A stretch of DNA of 33,397 nucleotides from an uncultured Verrucomicrobiota bacterium (lineage in GTDB: Bacteria > Verrucomicrobiota > Kiritimatiellia > CAIVKH01): positions 1-33,397 of the forward strand of contig CALMYG010000046.1 of NCBI GenBank assembly GCA_937873455.1, in the 5' to 3' direction. Position 1 is the stretch's first letter, and each line of letters starts with the position of its first letter. The notes beneath the pieces were generated by a model. The model was not told the origin of the DNA and made no database searches. It was given only the letters and a program-made list of their open reading frames with translations. Shown here one piece after another: positions 1 to 7,201 of the stretch. Both the position numbers and the translations under genes were made by a program.

Positions 1-45
1 TACCAGCGGGAGCTTGATCGCGAGTAGCCGGGTTCCGCCCGACGG
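1..45. other. Non-coding edge downstream of galT
   Basis: Short flank after the galT stop codon. It contains only a 4-bp GC stem (CGGG/CCCG) with no T-run, so no terminator is called. Confidence 0.4.
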
Positions 46-1077
46 TCAGCGCCTCGATGTGTAATGTTCCTCCGAACAGGCGCGCAAGCGTTCGGCCGCT
101 TGTTCGGGAGTGAGATCGCGTTGCGCTTCGGCCAGCATTTCATAACCGACCATGAATTTCTTGATGGTGGCTGAACGCAGCAGTGGCGGGTAAACATGGG
201 CATGCAGGCGCCAATGGGCATGGGATTTTCCATCGGTGGGCGCGCCGTGCCAGCCCATGGAGTAGGGGAATGACGTTTCAAAAAGATTGTCATAGCGGGT
301 TAGCAAACGTTTGAGGGTGGAAGCCAGACTGCGTCGTTCCCCATCGGATAAGTCGTATAGTTGTTCAACCCGGCGTCGGGGCAATACCATGCTCTCGAAT
401 GGCCACACGGCCCAGAACGGAACCACCGCCACCCAGTGTTCGTCTTCCAGGATGATGCGTTCGCCTTGCGCGAGCTCAAGGGTCAGGTAGTCGCCCAACA
501 GATCCGTGCCCTGGCGGGCCAGGTGTTCCAACTGCCGCATGTTTTCCTTCGCCGGTTCGTTGGGCACGGCATCGCTTGCCCAAATCTGGCCGTGAGGGTG
601 GGGGTTGGAGCATCCCATTGCATCGCCCTTATTTTCGAACACCTGCACCCAGCGGTACTGCCGACCCAGTTCAGCGACTTGTTGGGCCCACGTATCGACC
701 ACGGCCCGTATATCCGTCTCCGGCATCTCCGGCAAGGTAAGGTCATGACGAGGCGAAAAACAGATGACCCGGCAGGTCCCGCGTACCGGTTCCGTTTGGA
801 AAAGCGCGTGGTTGGCCTCGCCGGGCGTGGCGCCGGTGGGAAGCAAGGCCGCGAAATCGTTTTCGAAGACGTATACGCCGGTGTAGGAGGGATTATGTTC
901 GCCATTGGCCCGGCGGTTGCCGGGGCATAGATAACAGTCCGGGTCATAAGTCGGACGGGCCGTTCCACCAACGGCTTCCGTTTTGCCCTGCCAGGGTCGT
1001 TGCGTCCGGTGAGGCGATACCAGGATCCAGTCGCCGGTGAGGGCGTTAAAACGCCGGTGTGGGTGCTGTGCGCTCAT
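46..1077 (-). CDS. galT: Galactose-1-phosphate uridylyltransferase
   Basis: A 343-residue protein of normal family length that should exchange UMP between UDP-glucose and galactose-1-phosphate in the cytoplasmic Leloir pathway. The catalytic HPHGQ motif is at residues 160-164, with His162 the expected uridylylated nucleophile. Cys48 and Cys51 match the N-terminal zinc site, and a C-terminal HAHWRLHAH segment supplies the second metal/nucleotide-binding His cluster. Its ATG overlaps the TGA of the upstream aldolase (ATGA), so it is the last visible gene of the rhaA-aldolase-aldolase-galT operon and probably translationally coupled. No galK or galE is visible. A GalT in a rhamnose operon is unusual. 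A relative with a different sugar-1-phosphate specificity is possible, but every catalytic motif I can see is intact. Confidence 0.93.
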   Translation of the reverse strand: MSAQHPHRRFNALTGDWILVSPHRTQRPWQGKTEAVGGTARPTYDPDCYLCPGNRRANGEHNPSYTGVYVFENDFAALLPTGATPGEANHALFQTEPVRGTCRVICFSPRHDLTLPEMPETDIRAVVDTWAQQVAELGRQYRWVQVFENKGDAMGCSNPHPHGQIWASDAVPNEPAKENMRQLEHLARQGTDLLGDYLTLELAQGERIILEDEHWVAVVPFWAVWPFESMVLPRRRVEQLYDLSDGERRSLASTLKRLLTRYDNLFETSFPYSMGWHGAPTDGKSHAHWRLHAHVYPPLLRSATIKKFMVGYEMLAEAQRDLTPEQAAERLRACSEEHYTSRR

Positions 1078-1796
1078 GCGTCATTCCAGTCGTAAACATC
1101 AACCAGGGATTGATGAACCCCTTCGGCGCCCATGAAGGGAAGTTTTCTCGCGCGCATGACATTATCCATATTGCGAATGTCGTCGCGGGAAATTTCCTTG
1201 ATGTCGCCAAGCGGCAGGGCATGCAGGATGTGCATGGAGGTCATCTCCAGCAGCTCCGTGTTCATCATGGTCCAGTTGATGTCAAAACGGCTCATGATCA
1301 CCAAGCCGTGGTTTTCCATCAAAAAGGCGTTGTATTTTTTGAGGAAGGGCAAAAAGTTGTCGGCGAGGCGTTGGGTCAGCGGTTCGCCATACGGCACCAC
1401 CGGAACCGGTCCCACTTCGGTGATGGTCTCCGGGAAAAGCGGCCGCATCAGCCAGTTTTTTCCCTTGGTGATGGCGAAGGCGTTGGTGTAGGTGGGATGG
1501 CAATGTACGACGGACCGGACATCCGGCCGCTCGCGGAAAAAATTGACGTACATCGGGGTTTCGCCGGTCGGACGCCGCCGGCCTTCGATGACCGAGCCGT
1601 CGGTCCGGATAAACACGACATCCTCCGCCTGGATGTCGCCTTTGTTCATCATGGTGGGGGTGATCAGGATGACGTCATCCTCCAGTTTCCATGCGCAGTT
1701 GCCGCCGTAACCGGTGACGTACATGCGCTCGCTGAGTTTGTGACAAACGCTTACGAATTGAAGGACCTGATCGCGATAGTGATCATGGAGACTCAT
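1074..1796 (-). CDS. Class II aldolase, probable L-rhamnulose-1-phosphate aldolase
   Basis: A 240-residue class II (zinc) aldolase/adducin-fold enzyme. Operon position suggests it cleaves L-rhamnulose-1-phosphate to dihydroxyacetone phosphate and L-lactaldehyde. With the start used here, the visible active-site residues are Glu79 (GET), the zinc ligands His98 and His100 (HCHP) and His163 (ENHG), all in the family order. The start at 1796 is preferred because AGGAA lies 7 nt upstream. An in-frame ATG at 1823 has no ribosome-binding sequence and would add nine residues (MTSPPRNTA). The length is closer to fuculose-phosphate aldolases than to E. coli RhaD (about 274 residues), so the exact substrate (rhamnulose- or fuculose-phosphate) is inferred from rhaA/rhaB, not from sequence. 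Its stop overlaps the galT start. Confidence 0.88.
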   Translation of the reverse strand: MSLHDHYRDQVLQFVSVCHKLSERMYVTGYGGNCAWKLEDDVILITPTMMNKGDIQAEDVVFIRTDGSVIEGRRRPTGETPMYVNFFRERPDVRSVVHCHPTYTNAFAITKGKNWLMRPLFPETITEVGPVPVVPYGEPLTQRLADNFLPFLKKYNAFLMENHGLVIMSRFDINWTMMNTELLEMTSMHILHALPLGDIKEISRDDIRNMDNVMRARKLPFMGAEGVHQSLVDVYDWNDA

Positions 1797-1803
1797 GGCG
1801 GTA

Positions 1804-1808
1804 TTCCT
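1804..1808 (-). promoter_or_regulatory. Ribosome-binding site choosing the aldolase start at 1796
   Basis: AGGAA on the minus strand, 7 nt before the ATG at 1796. The upstream in-frame ATG at 1823 is preceded only by CCCCCTAACCG, so this site decides the start. Confidence 0.6.
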
Positions 1809-1826
1809 GGGTGGGGACGTCATCGG

Positions 1827-3119
1827 TTAGGGGGGCGGAAAGGCGTGGTTGAGTTCATCGATTACGTTTTCCGGCATGACGGATAACGTGCCGATGGGAA
1901 GCGCGTTGATGACCGCTTCAGCAGTGGATTCCAGCACTTCAAGGCGGTCGAAGGCGTTGAGAATGGAGGCGCCGAGAACCAGCACGCCGTCGTTTTCCAG
2001 CATCCACACCGGGCGCTGGGGAGAAACCGCCTCCGCCAATTCCGATGAATTGCGAAACTGCAGGCCGTAGGGAAGGCGATCGACATCGCGGAGAAAAATA
2101 TAACTTTCCGGAATGGTTCGCGCGCTGAACGGGTGTTGGCTGACGCTGAAGGCGGTGGCGTTGACGGTATAGGCGTTGATGATGGCGTTGACGCTTGGGT
2201 GGCGGCGGTAAATGGCGCGGTGGTTGCGGGCGGCCCGGCTGGCCATGGTGCCGCGTTGTTTGCGGCCTTCGCGCACCAGTACGATGTCCTCCATTTCAAC
2301 CCGGCTGCGATCCACGCGGTATGGCGTGATCAGAAAGGCGTCCTCGTCCAGCCGGGCCGAAAAACTGCCTTCGGTGCTGATCATCAAACGTTGCTGGTAA
2401 CCGCGCCGGACGAAATCGCGCAGTTGGCGTCGCAGTTCCTTCTCCGTCCCGCCGGGAGGCGGCATGTCCGTTTCTTCCAGTGGCGTGAAACCGCTACGGG
2501 GCAGGGCGATTTGTTCGTCGTTCAGGTAATGAACCGGGCCGAGGTGGCGGGCCTTGATGATGGTTTTCGCGGCGAATTCAAGGGTTTCAAAGCGTTGAAA
2601 TGCGGTTTGCAAATCTTCGCCCCCGGTAACCACGCCGTGGTTTTCCATGATGACGCAGGAATAACCTTCGCCAAACGTTCCGGCTATTTCCTCGCCCAGG
2701 CGTTGGCTCCCCGGCAACCGGTAGGGCGCAAAACCGACTTCGCCGCAGACGCTGAAGGCTTGATGAAGAAGCCGGGTATTGGGTGTTTCGCGGCAAATGC
2801 TAAACGCGACCAACGCGACCGGATGGGCATGCACGATCCCCCGGAACTCCGGGCGTGCGGCGTAAATCGCCTGGTGAAAGGGCAATTCCGAGGATGGCGC
2901 ATGGCGGCCCTCAACGCGGCCATCCGGGTGGACGCATACGATGTCCTCGCGGGTGAGGCCGCCCTTGTCCACTTGGGAGGGCGTGATCCAAACCACGCCG
3001 GACTCGTCACGAATGGAAAGATTGCCTCCCGAGGTGGTGGTCATGCGGTAGCGGTAGATCCGCCGCATGGTTTCCACCAATTCGTCGCGCGGGTGGGTGT
3101 AAAGGGTATGCCGTTCCAT
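1827..3119 (-). CDS. Tandem class II aldolase, second domain catalytically dead
   Basis: A 430-residue protein with two class II aldolase/adducin domains. Domain 1 (about 1-205) keeps the full active site: Glu78 (SSE), His97 and His99 (VHAHP), His161 (ENHG). Domain 2 (about 225-425) keeps the fold landmarks but has SRA where SSE is expected, Asn315 and Tyr317 in place of the two zinc His (INAYT), and ENDG in place of ENHG. It should therefore bind no zinc and have no aldolase activity. The start at 3119 opens directly on family sequence ([14 protein letters not shown]). The open frame extends further upstream, but only as antiphase sequence inside rhaA. It starts 4 nt after the rhaA stop. It probably works in rhamnulose/fuculose-phosphate cleavage, with domain 2 structural or regulatory. 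Alternatively, domain 1 may act on another sugar phosphate. Confidence 0.87.
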   Translation of the reverse strand: MERHTLYTHPRDELVETMRRIYRYRMTTTSGGNLSIRDESGVVWITPSQVDKGGLTREDIVCVHPDGRVEGRHAPSSELPFHQAIYAARPEFRGIVHAHPVALVAFSICRETPNTRLLHQAFSVCGEVGFAPYRLPGSQRLGEEIAGTFGEGYSCVIMENHGVVTGGEDLQTAFQRFETLEFAAKTIIKARHLGPVHYLNDEQIALPRSGFTPLEETDMPPPGGTEKELRRQLRDFVRRGYQQRLMISTEGSFSARLDEDAFLITPYRVDRSRVEMEDIVLVREGRKQRGTMASRAARNHRAIYRRHPSVNAIINAYTVNATAFSVSQHPFSARTIPESYIFLRDVDRLPYGLQFRNSSELAEAVSPQRPVWMLENDGVLVLGASILNAFDRLEVLESTAEAVINALPIGTLSVMPENVIDELNHAFPPP

Positions 3120-3123
3120 GCCG

Positions 3124-4377
3124 TCAATTCCGCTTCGCAAGGACGTCGGCTTCGTAACGCCGCACCTGATCGAGCCAGGCCGCCCCGGCCGGCATGTCTT
3201 CCAATTCGCACAGGCGTTCCCAAATCGTCGCGTAGGGCAACCATTTGCATTCCTCCATCCAGGCGAGTCTGCTGGTGAAGTCCCCGGCGTTTTCCGCTTC
3301 GCGCAACCGCGCGACGGGTTCCAGCAGGGCGACAAGCAACGCTTTGCGCAGGGCGCGGGCGCCAATGACCCAGGCCGCGATACGGTTGATGCTGGCGTCA
3401 AAAAAATCCAACCCGAGCGATGTTTTATCGAAGTATCCGCCGCGCACAACTTCCTGGGTGGTGGCCAGCAGATCGTCGTTGAGAATGACCACATGATCGC
3501 TATCCCAGCGCACGCCCCGGCTCACATGCAGCAACAAGCGGGGAATCCAGGGGATGATCGCGCTGATCTTATCGGCAAGCCCTTCGGTGGGGTGAAAATG
3601 TCCGGCATCCAGGCAGAGGCCGATGCTGCGGGTGATGGCATAGCCCATGTAAAATTCATGTGAACCGGCCACGTACGATTCGGATCCGATCCCGAACAAC
3701 TTGCTTTCCACGGTGTCGATCACGTTTCCGTATTTTTTCTCGAAGCAACGATCCAGCGATTCCCGCAAGCGTTCACGCGGCGCGGCCCGGTCGGCGGGCA
3801 GATCCTTGTAGCCATCGGGTATCCACACATTGTTTACGCAGGGCGATCCGAGATGCCGTCCCATGGCATCGGCAATACGCCGACAGACCATTCCGTGGTT
3901 GACCCAAAAATTGCGAATGGCGGCATCGGGGTGCGTGAGGGTCAAGCCGCCGGCGGCCAGCGGATGGGAGAAAAAGGAGGGATTGAAGTCAAGGCCAAAC
4001 CGATTTTCCTTCGCCCAATCCATCCATGCCTGGAAGTGCAGGGGCGCCAAGGCATCACGATCAACCGGTACGCCGCCGGTCTCGGCGTAAAGCGCATGAA
4101 GATTAAAGCGCTTGGCGCCGGGAATAAGCGAAGCGGCGCAGGCAAAATCCGCGCGCAGTTCGTCAGCGGTTCGCGCCCGGCCCGGATAGCTTCCCGTCAC
4201 CGCCAAGCCGTTGCCTAAAGCGCCGGTTTCAGGCTCGAACCCGGTGACATCGTCGCCTTGCCAACAGTGGATACTGATCGGAATCTGCCGGGCAAGGGTC
4301 AGGGCTTTGTCGGCATCGACACCCCAATCGGAAAAACGCTGGCGGGCGTCGTCATACTGCTGTGTTCTGTTGCCCAT
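3124..4377 (-). CDS. rhaA: L-rhamnose isomerase
   Basis: Converts L-rhamnose to L-rhamnulose, the first step of the phosphorylating rhamnose pathway, in the cytoplasm. The 417 residues match the usual length (E. coli about 419), and the closest blocks read like the E. coli enzyme: [28 protein letters not shown] and [17 protein letters not shown]. Likely metal and catalytic residues are Glu224, Asp257, His284, Asp292/Asp294 and Asp324. They are placed by alignment from memory to the E. coli positions, with a constant offset of 10. The start at 4377 has GAGGA just upstream. An ATG at 4458 would add a 27-residue hydrophobic extension that lies across the promoter gap and is not used. First gene of the minus-strand operon, divergent from rhaB. 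Confidence 0.96.
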   Translation of the reverse strand: MGNRTQQYDDARQRFSDWGVDADKALTLARQIPISIHCWQGDDVTGFEPETGALGNGLAVTGSYPGRARTADELRADFACAASLIPGAKRFNLHALYAETGGVPVDRDALAPLHFQAWMDWAKENRFGLDFNPSFFSHPLAAGGLTLTHPDAAIRNFWVNHGMVCRRIADAMGRHLGSPCVNNVWIPDGYKDLPADRAAPRERLRESLDRCFEKKYGNVIDTVESKLFGIGSESYVAGSHEFYMGYAITRSIGLCLDAGHFHPTEGLADKISAIIPWIPRLLLHVSRGVRWDSDHVVILNDDLLATTQEVVRGGYFDKTSLGLDFFDASINRIAAWVIGARALRKALLVALLEPVARLREAENAGDFTSRLAWMEECKWLPYATIWERLCELEDMPAGAAWLDQVRRYEADVLAKRN

Positions 4378-4450
4378 ACATCCTCGTATTGATCTTGCGA
4401 TAACAAACAAATAAACATATAAACACAACAAAACGGGTGTGTAAACAAAA
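4378..4450. promoter_or_regulatory. Divergent rhaA/rhaB promoter region, AT-rich with direct repeats
   Basis: The only untranslated DNA between rhaA and rhaB, and far more A/T-rich than its surroundings. It contains the direct repeat ATAAACA at 4411-4417 and 4419-4425, inside a longer AACAAACAAATAAACA tract. Both promoters and any rhamnose-responsive operator must lie here or inside the genes. No regulator is encoded next to it. rhaB has no recognisable Shine-Dalgarno sequence: the bases before its ATG are GTGTGTAAACAAAA. Which protein binds here is unknown. Confidence 0.55.
4381..4385 (-). promoter_or_regulatory. Ribosome-binding site choosing the rhaA start at 4377
   Basis: GAGGA on the minus strand, 3 nt from the ATG (GAGGATGTATG). 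It supports the short start over the upstream in-frame ATG at 4458. Confidence 0.55.
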
Positions 4451-5938
4451 ATGAACAAACGAGTTTATGTTGCGATTGACCTCGGTGCATCGGGGGGACG
4501 GGTGATTGCCGGTTGGATCGAAGATGGCGAAATCAAACTGGATATTCTCCATCGATTTGACAACGGTCCCGTGTTCACCGACGGGGTATTTCGGTGGCCA
4601 TGGTCGGCGATTCTCGACGGTATTCGCGTCGGCATGATGGAGGCGGGGCGCAGGTTTGGGGCGGCGCTTCGCAGTGTCGGCGTGGATACCTGGGGCGTGG
4701 ATTACGGATTGGTTGATTGCGAAGGTCGATTACGGAGCGAACCCGTAGCCTATCGTGATACGCGGACGGATGGCATGATGGAGCAGGTTTTTGCGCAGGC
4801 GCCGCGGGATGAAGTTTACCGGATCACCGGCATACAATTTCTGGGCTTTAACACCCTGTATCAATTGATGGCGGAACGGAACGCCGGTGAAGGTCTTGGT
4901 CGCGCCGAGCACCTGCTGTTTATTCCCGATTTGATCCATGCCTGGTTGTCCGGGGTGGCGGTTAATGAATACACCATCGCCAGCACCAGCCAAATGCTGG
5001 ATGTCCAAACGCGCGATTGGTCGAGCCGATTGCTGAATGTGGTCGGTGCGCCCCGGCGGTTGTTCCCGCGCCTGGTCATGCCGGGAGATGTAATTGGAAC
5101 CCTGCGTTCCGAATGGGCGCGCGCTTGGGGAATACCGGACATGCGCGTGGTCGCCCCCCCCAGTCATGACACGGCTTCCGCGGTGGTGGCGGTGCCGTTT
5201 GTCGATTCGGAAAGCGTATACCTCAGCTCGGGCACCTGGTCGTTAATGGGTGTGGAGTTGCCGGAACCCATGACCGGAGAAGCCGCCTACCGGTATGGGT
5301 TTACCAACGAGGGTGGAGCGTACCATACCATCCGGTTGCTCAAAAATATCTGCGGCATGTGGATCATTCAGGAGTGCCGTAAGGCATGGATGGCCGGTGG
5401 CGAACCGTTGAGCTTTGAACAAATCCGCGCCGAATCAAACCAGGCGCCGCCGTTTGTTTCATTTATTGACCCCGACGACCCGGTGTTCGCCACGCCGGGC
5501 GATATGCCGGCCCGGATCCAGGCGTACTGCCGGGAAACCGGCCAGCCGGTTCCTTTGACGCGTGGTGCGATGGCCCGGTGCGTTTTCGAAAGTCTGGCCA
5601 TGCGGTACCGCGCGGTGCTGGGTATGCTGGAGGACCTGACCGGGCGCACGTACCAGAGAATTCATATCGTGGGCGGCGGCGCCATGAATGAAGTCGTCAA
5701 TCAATACACCGCCGAGGCCACGGGGCGTGAGGTCGAAGCGGGACCGGTCGAGGCGACGTCCCTTGGAAACCTGGCCGTGCAGATGATCAGCGACGGGGTC
5801 GTCGCCGATCTGGCCGAGGCCCGGGCGATGATCCGTCGATCCACCGATCTCCAGCTCTTCGCGCCGCGGCAACCCGAGATCTGGCGTCGTGCGTATGAAG
5901 GCTATATAAAGGCCACCGCCGCGACATCACGGCTGTAA
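4451..5938 (+). CDS. rhaB: Rhamnulokinase
   Basis: FGGY-family sugar kinase of 495 residues, phosphorylating L-rhamnulose with ATP to rhamnulose-1-phosphate, the substrate of the divergently encoded aldolases. The N-terminal phosphate-binding DLGASGGRV is at about residues 10-18. [12 protein letters not shown] and [12 protein letters not shown] are typical of RhaB, Asp240 in PSHDTAS matches the catalytic base, and SSGTWSLMG and IVGGGAMNE form the ATP-binding C-terminal half. The start fits the family N-terminus. Translation probably begins without a classic Shine-Dalgarno sequence. The stop TAA at 5936-5938 directly abuts the stop of the converging membrane-protein gene, leaving no room for a terminator. 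Confidence 0.95.
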   Translation: MNKRVYVAIDLGASGGRVIAGWIEDGEIKLDILHRFDNGPVFTDGVFRWPWSAILDGIRVGMMEAGRRFGAALRSVGVDTWGVDYGLVDCEGRLRSEPVAYRDTRTDGMMEQVFAQAPRDEVYRITGIQFLGFNTLYQLMAERNAGEGLGRAEHLLFIPDLIHAWLSGVAVNEYTIASTSQMLDVQTRDWSSRLLNVVGAPRRLFPRLVMPGDVIGTLRSEWARAWGIPDMRVVAPPSHDTASAVVAVPFVDSESVYLSSGTWSLMGVELPEPMTGEAAYRYGFTNEGGAYHTIRLLKNICGMWIIQECRKAWMAGGEPLSFEQIRAESNQAPPFVSFIDPDDPVFATPGDMPARIQAYCRETGQPVPLTRGAMARCVFESLAMRYRAVLGMLEDLTGRTYQRIHIVGGGAMNEVVNQYTAEATGREVEAGPVEATSLGNLAVQMISDGVVADLAEARAMIRRSTDLQLFAPRQPEIWRRAYEGYIKATAATSRL

Positions 5939-6592
5939 TCAGGATACGGGGGAAGAGGGCCTTGTGTAGATCGCAGGCGTCACACCATGCGGGATCAATC
6001 CGGCCAGTACACCGAAAAACAACCGGCCGCCGCCAGCCATGAAAGCTTCACCAATTTCAAGGATCTTCAGGCGGGAAACCAGCCGCTGATTGATGGTCTC
6101 GTTGATCGGATCGGCGCGAAACGTGAAGGTCTCCAACCCGCCCTGCAACAGCCCGCGAATGGCCGTCCCCTGTAATTCCACGACCAGGTCAATGGCGCAA
6201 ACGAGTGCGGTGATCATCAGCAGGGGAATCAGAAGCACGGCCCGGCGGCGCGGGGAAGCGTCCGGGAAAAAGAACACCACCCAAGCTACCAGCAGCACCG
6301 TCATGCTCGGCCCGCCGGACTTTATCCACTGCCCGGGGAGAGGGGGAATCATCGAGCCGTCGACCAGGGTCGCGCCGAGATTCAACACTCCGGTGATTCG
6401 GATCATGCGACCGTCCAATACCTCCACCGCCAACTGATCAATGAAAAATGCGGTATGCGCGCCCATGACGGATACCAGCGGCGCCAAGACGGTTAACCAG
6501 GGACCGGAGGCAAAGCCATACACCGCCAACCCGAGGGCAAATGCCGCGGCCACGCGGAGGACGAGGCGCATACGCGTGGTCGTCCGGTTCAT
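5939..6592 (-). CDS. Exosortase-associated multi-pass membrane protein
   Basis: A 217-residue integral membrane protein with hydrophobic segments at about residues 9-35, 95-111, 117-138 and 185-207 and a polar loop between the first two. Its ATG overlaps the exosortase TGA (ATGA), so the two are translationally coupled. I recognise no catalytic motif. Position and size match the membrane protein that accompanies exosortase H in IPTL-CTERM systems; this assignment rests mainly on context. A likely role is helping assemble or stabilise the exosortase or pass its substrate on. It ends flush against the rhaB stop. Confidence 0.65.
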   Translation of the reverse strand: MNRTTTRMRLVLRVAAAFALGLAVYGFASGPWLTVLAPLVSVMGAHTAFFIDQLAVEVLDGRMIRITGVLNLGATLVDGSMIPPLPGQWIKSGGPSMTVLLVAWVVFFFPDASPRRRAVLLIPLLMITALVCAIDLVVELQGTAIRGLLQGGLETFTFRADPINETINQRLVSRLKILEIGEAFMAGGGRLFFGVLAGLIPHGVTPAIYTRPSSPVS

Positions 6593-7164
6593 GGTCGGTC
6601 TCCGGTATCATGCGGCCGTTTAAAAACGCCCATCCAGGCCAGCGAAAAGATTGATGCGGCCAGGACCATGACGCTTTGCCATACCACGCCATGCGCCACC
6701 TCGAACCATGCCGGTTCATGCAAAGTCAGGTGAAACAATGAAACGATCCGGAGAAGATTCAGGCTGAAGATGAGCAGGGTCCCGACGGCCACGCCGCCCA
6801 ATCGCCGCCGCCACGACGACGGCATTGCGAGCAGGGCGGTCATCATCAGCAACCAGGGCTCGACGCCGTCGCAACCACGAAGAATATCCATGCGCAGGGA
6901 TGGGCTCACAATGGAGGCCGGCCGCAGTGAGATCGGAACGTCAGGAAGCGTAAGCTGGATGAGCCATCCCGCCGGAACCACTTGAAGGCGATACGTTACA
7001 AATCCGCTTGCCGTCGGACTCAAGTTGTAGGCGGTCAGTGCCACAGCATACAAGGTCAGCCACACCAGCAGTACGCGGAGGATCGTCCAGCGTTGTCCGC
7101 GAGAAGCTCCCGCGGGCGGGCACGAAGCGGGCGACATGTTGCCGGAATTCGGATTAGTTTCCAT
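6589..7164 (-). CDS. Exosortase/archaeosortase family transpeptidase, XrtH-like
   Basis: A 191-residue polytopic membrane protein that should cut C-terminal sorting signals at the outer face of the inner membrane and transfer the protein to a lipid or glycan carrier. The family triad is complete: Cys98 in RGCDGVEP, Arg139 in LNLLRIV and His158 in FEVAHGVVWQ, set between hydrophobic segments at about 28-47, 103-115, 123-146 and 160-178. The start at 7164 is chosen over in-frame upstream ATGs because GGCGGA lies 7 nt before it and longer versions run into the substrate gene. It sits between its putative substrate (37-nt gap) and its membrane partner (ATGA overlap). The small size and neighbours fit exosortase H, but the subfamily is an inference. 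Confidence 0.87.
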   Translation of the reverse strand: METNPNSGNMSPASCPPAGASRGQRWTILRVLLVWLTLYAVALTAYNLSPTASGFVTYRLQVVPAGWLIQLTLPDVPISLRPASIVSPSLRMDILRGCDGVEPWLLMMTALLAMPSSWRRRLGGVAVGTLLIFSLNLLRIVSLFHLTLHEPAWFEVAHGVVWQSVMVLAASIFSLAWMGVFKRPHDTGDRP

Positions 7165-7171
7165 GCCGTGT

Positions 7172-7177
7172 TCCGCC
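7172..7177 (-). promoter_or_regulatory. Ribosome-binding site choosing the exosortase start at 7164
   Basis: GGCGGA on the minus strand, 7 nt before the ATG at 7164, inside the 37-nt gap after the substrate gene. Confidence 0.45.
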
Positions 7178-7201
7178 CATATGTATTGTGCCTTCGCCTT
7201 T

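Noticed and set aside
20..45. Possible terminator after galT
   Set aside because: Only a 4-bp stem and no T-run.
361..930. Plus-strand frame opposite galT
   Set aside because: Antisense shadow of a gene with complete catalytic motifs; no recognisable domain.
3120..3494. Upstream extension of the tandem aldolase frame into rhaA
   Set aside because: The extension translates to Cys/Arg/Pro-rich shadow sequence over the well-conserved rhaA frame. Family sequence starts exactly at 3119.
4378..4458. Longer rhaA start with a hydrophobic N-terminus
   Set aside because: Lies in the AT-rich promoter gap and overlaps the rhaB start. The family N-terminus and a good ribosome-binding site support 4377.
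1074..5938. Rhamnose/fucose bacterial microcompartment locus
   Set aside because: The aldolases fit such loci in PVC bacteria, but no shell protein or lactaldehyde/propanediol gene is present in the window.
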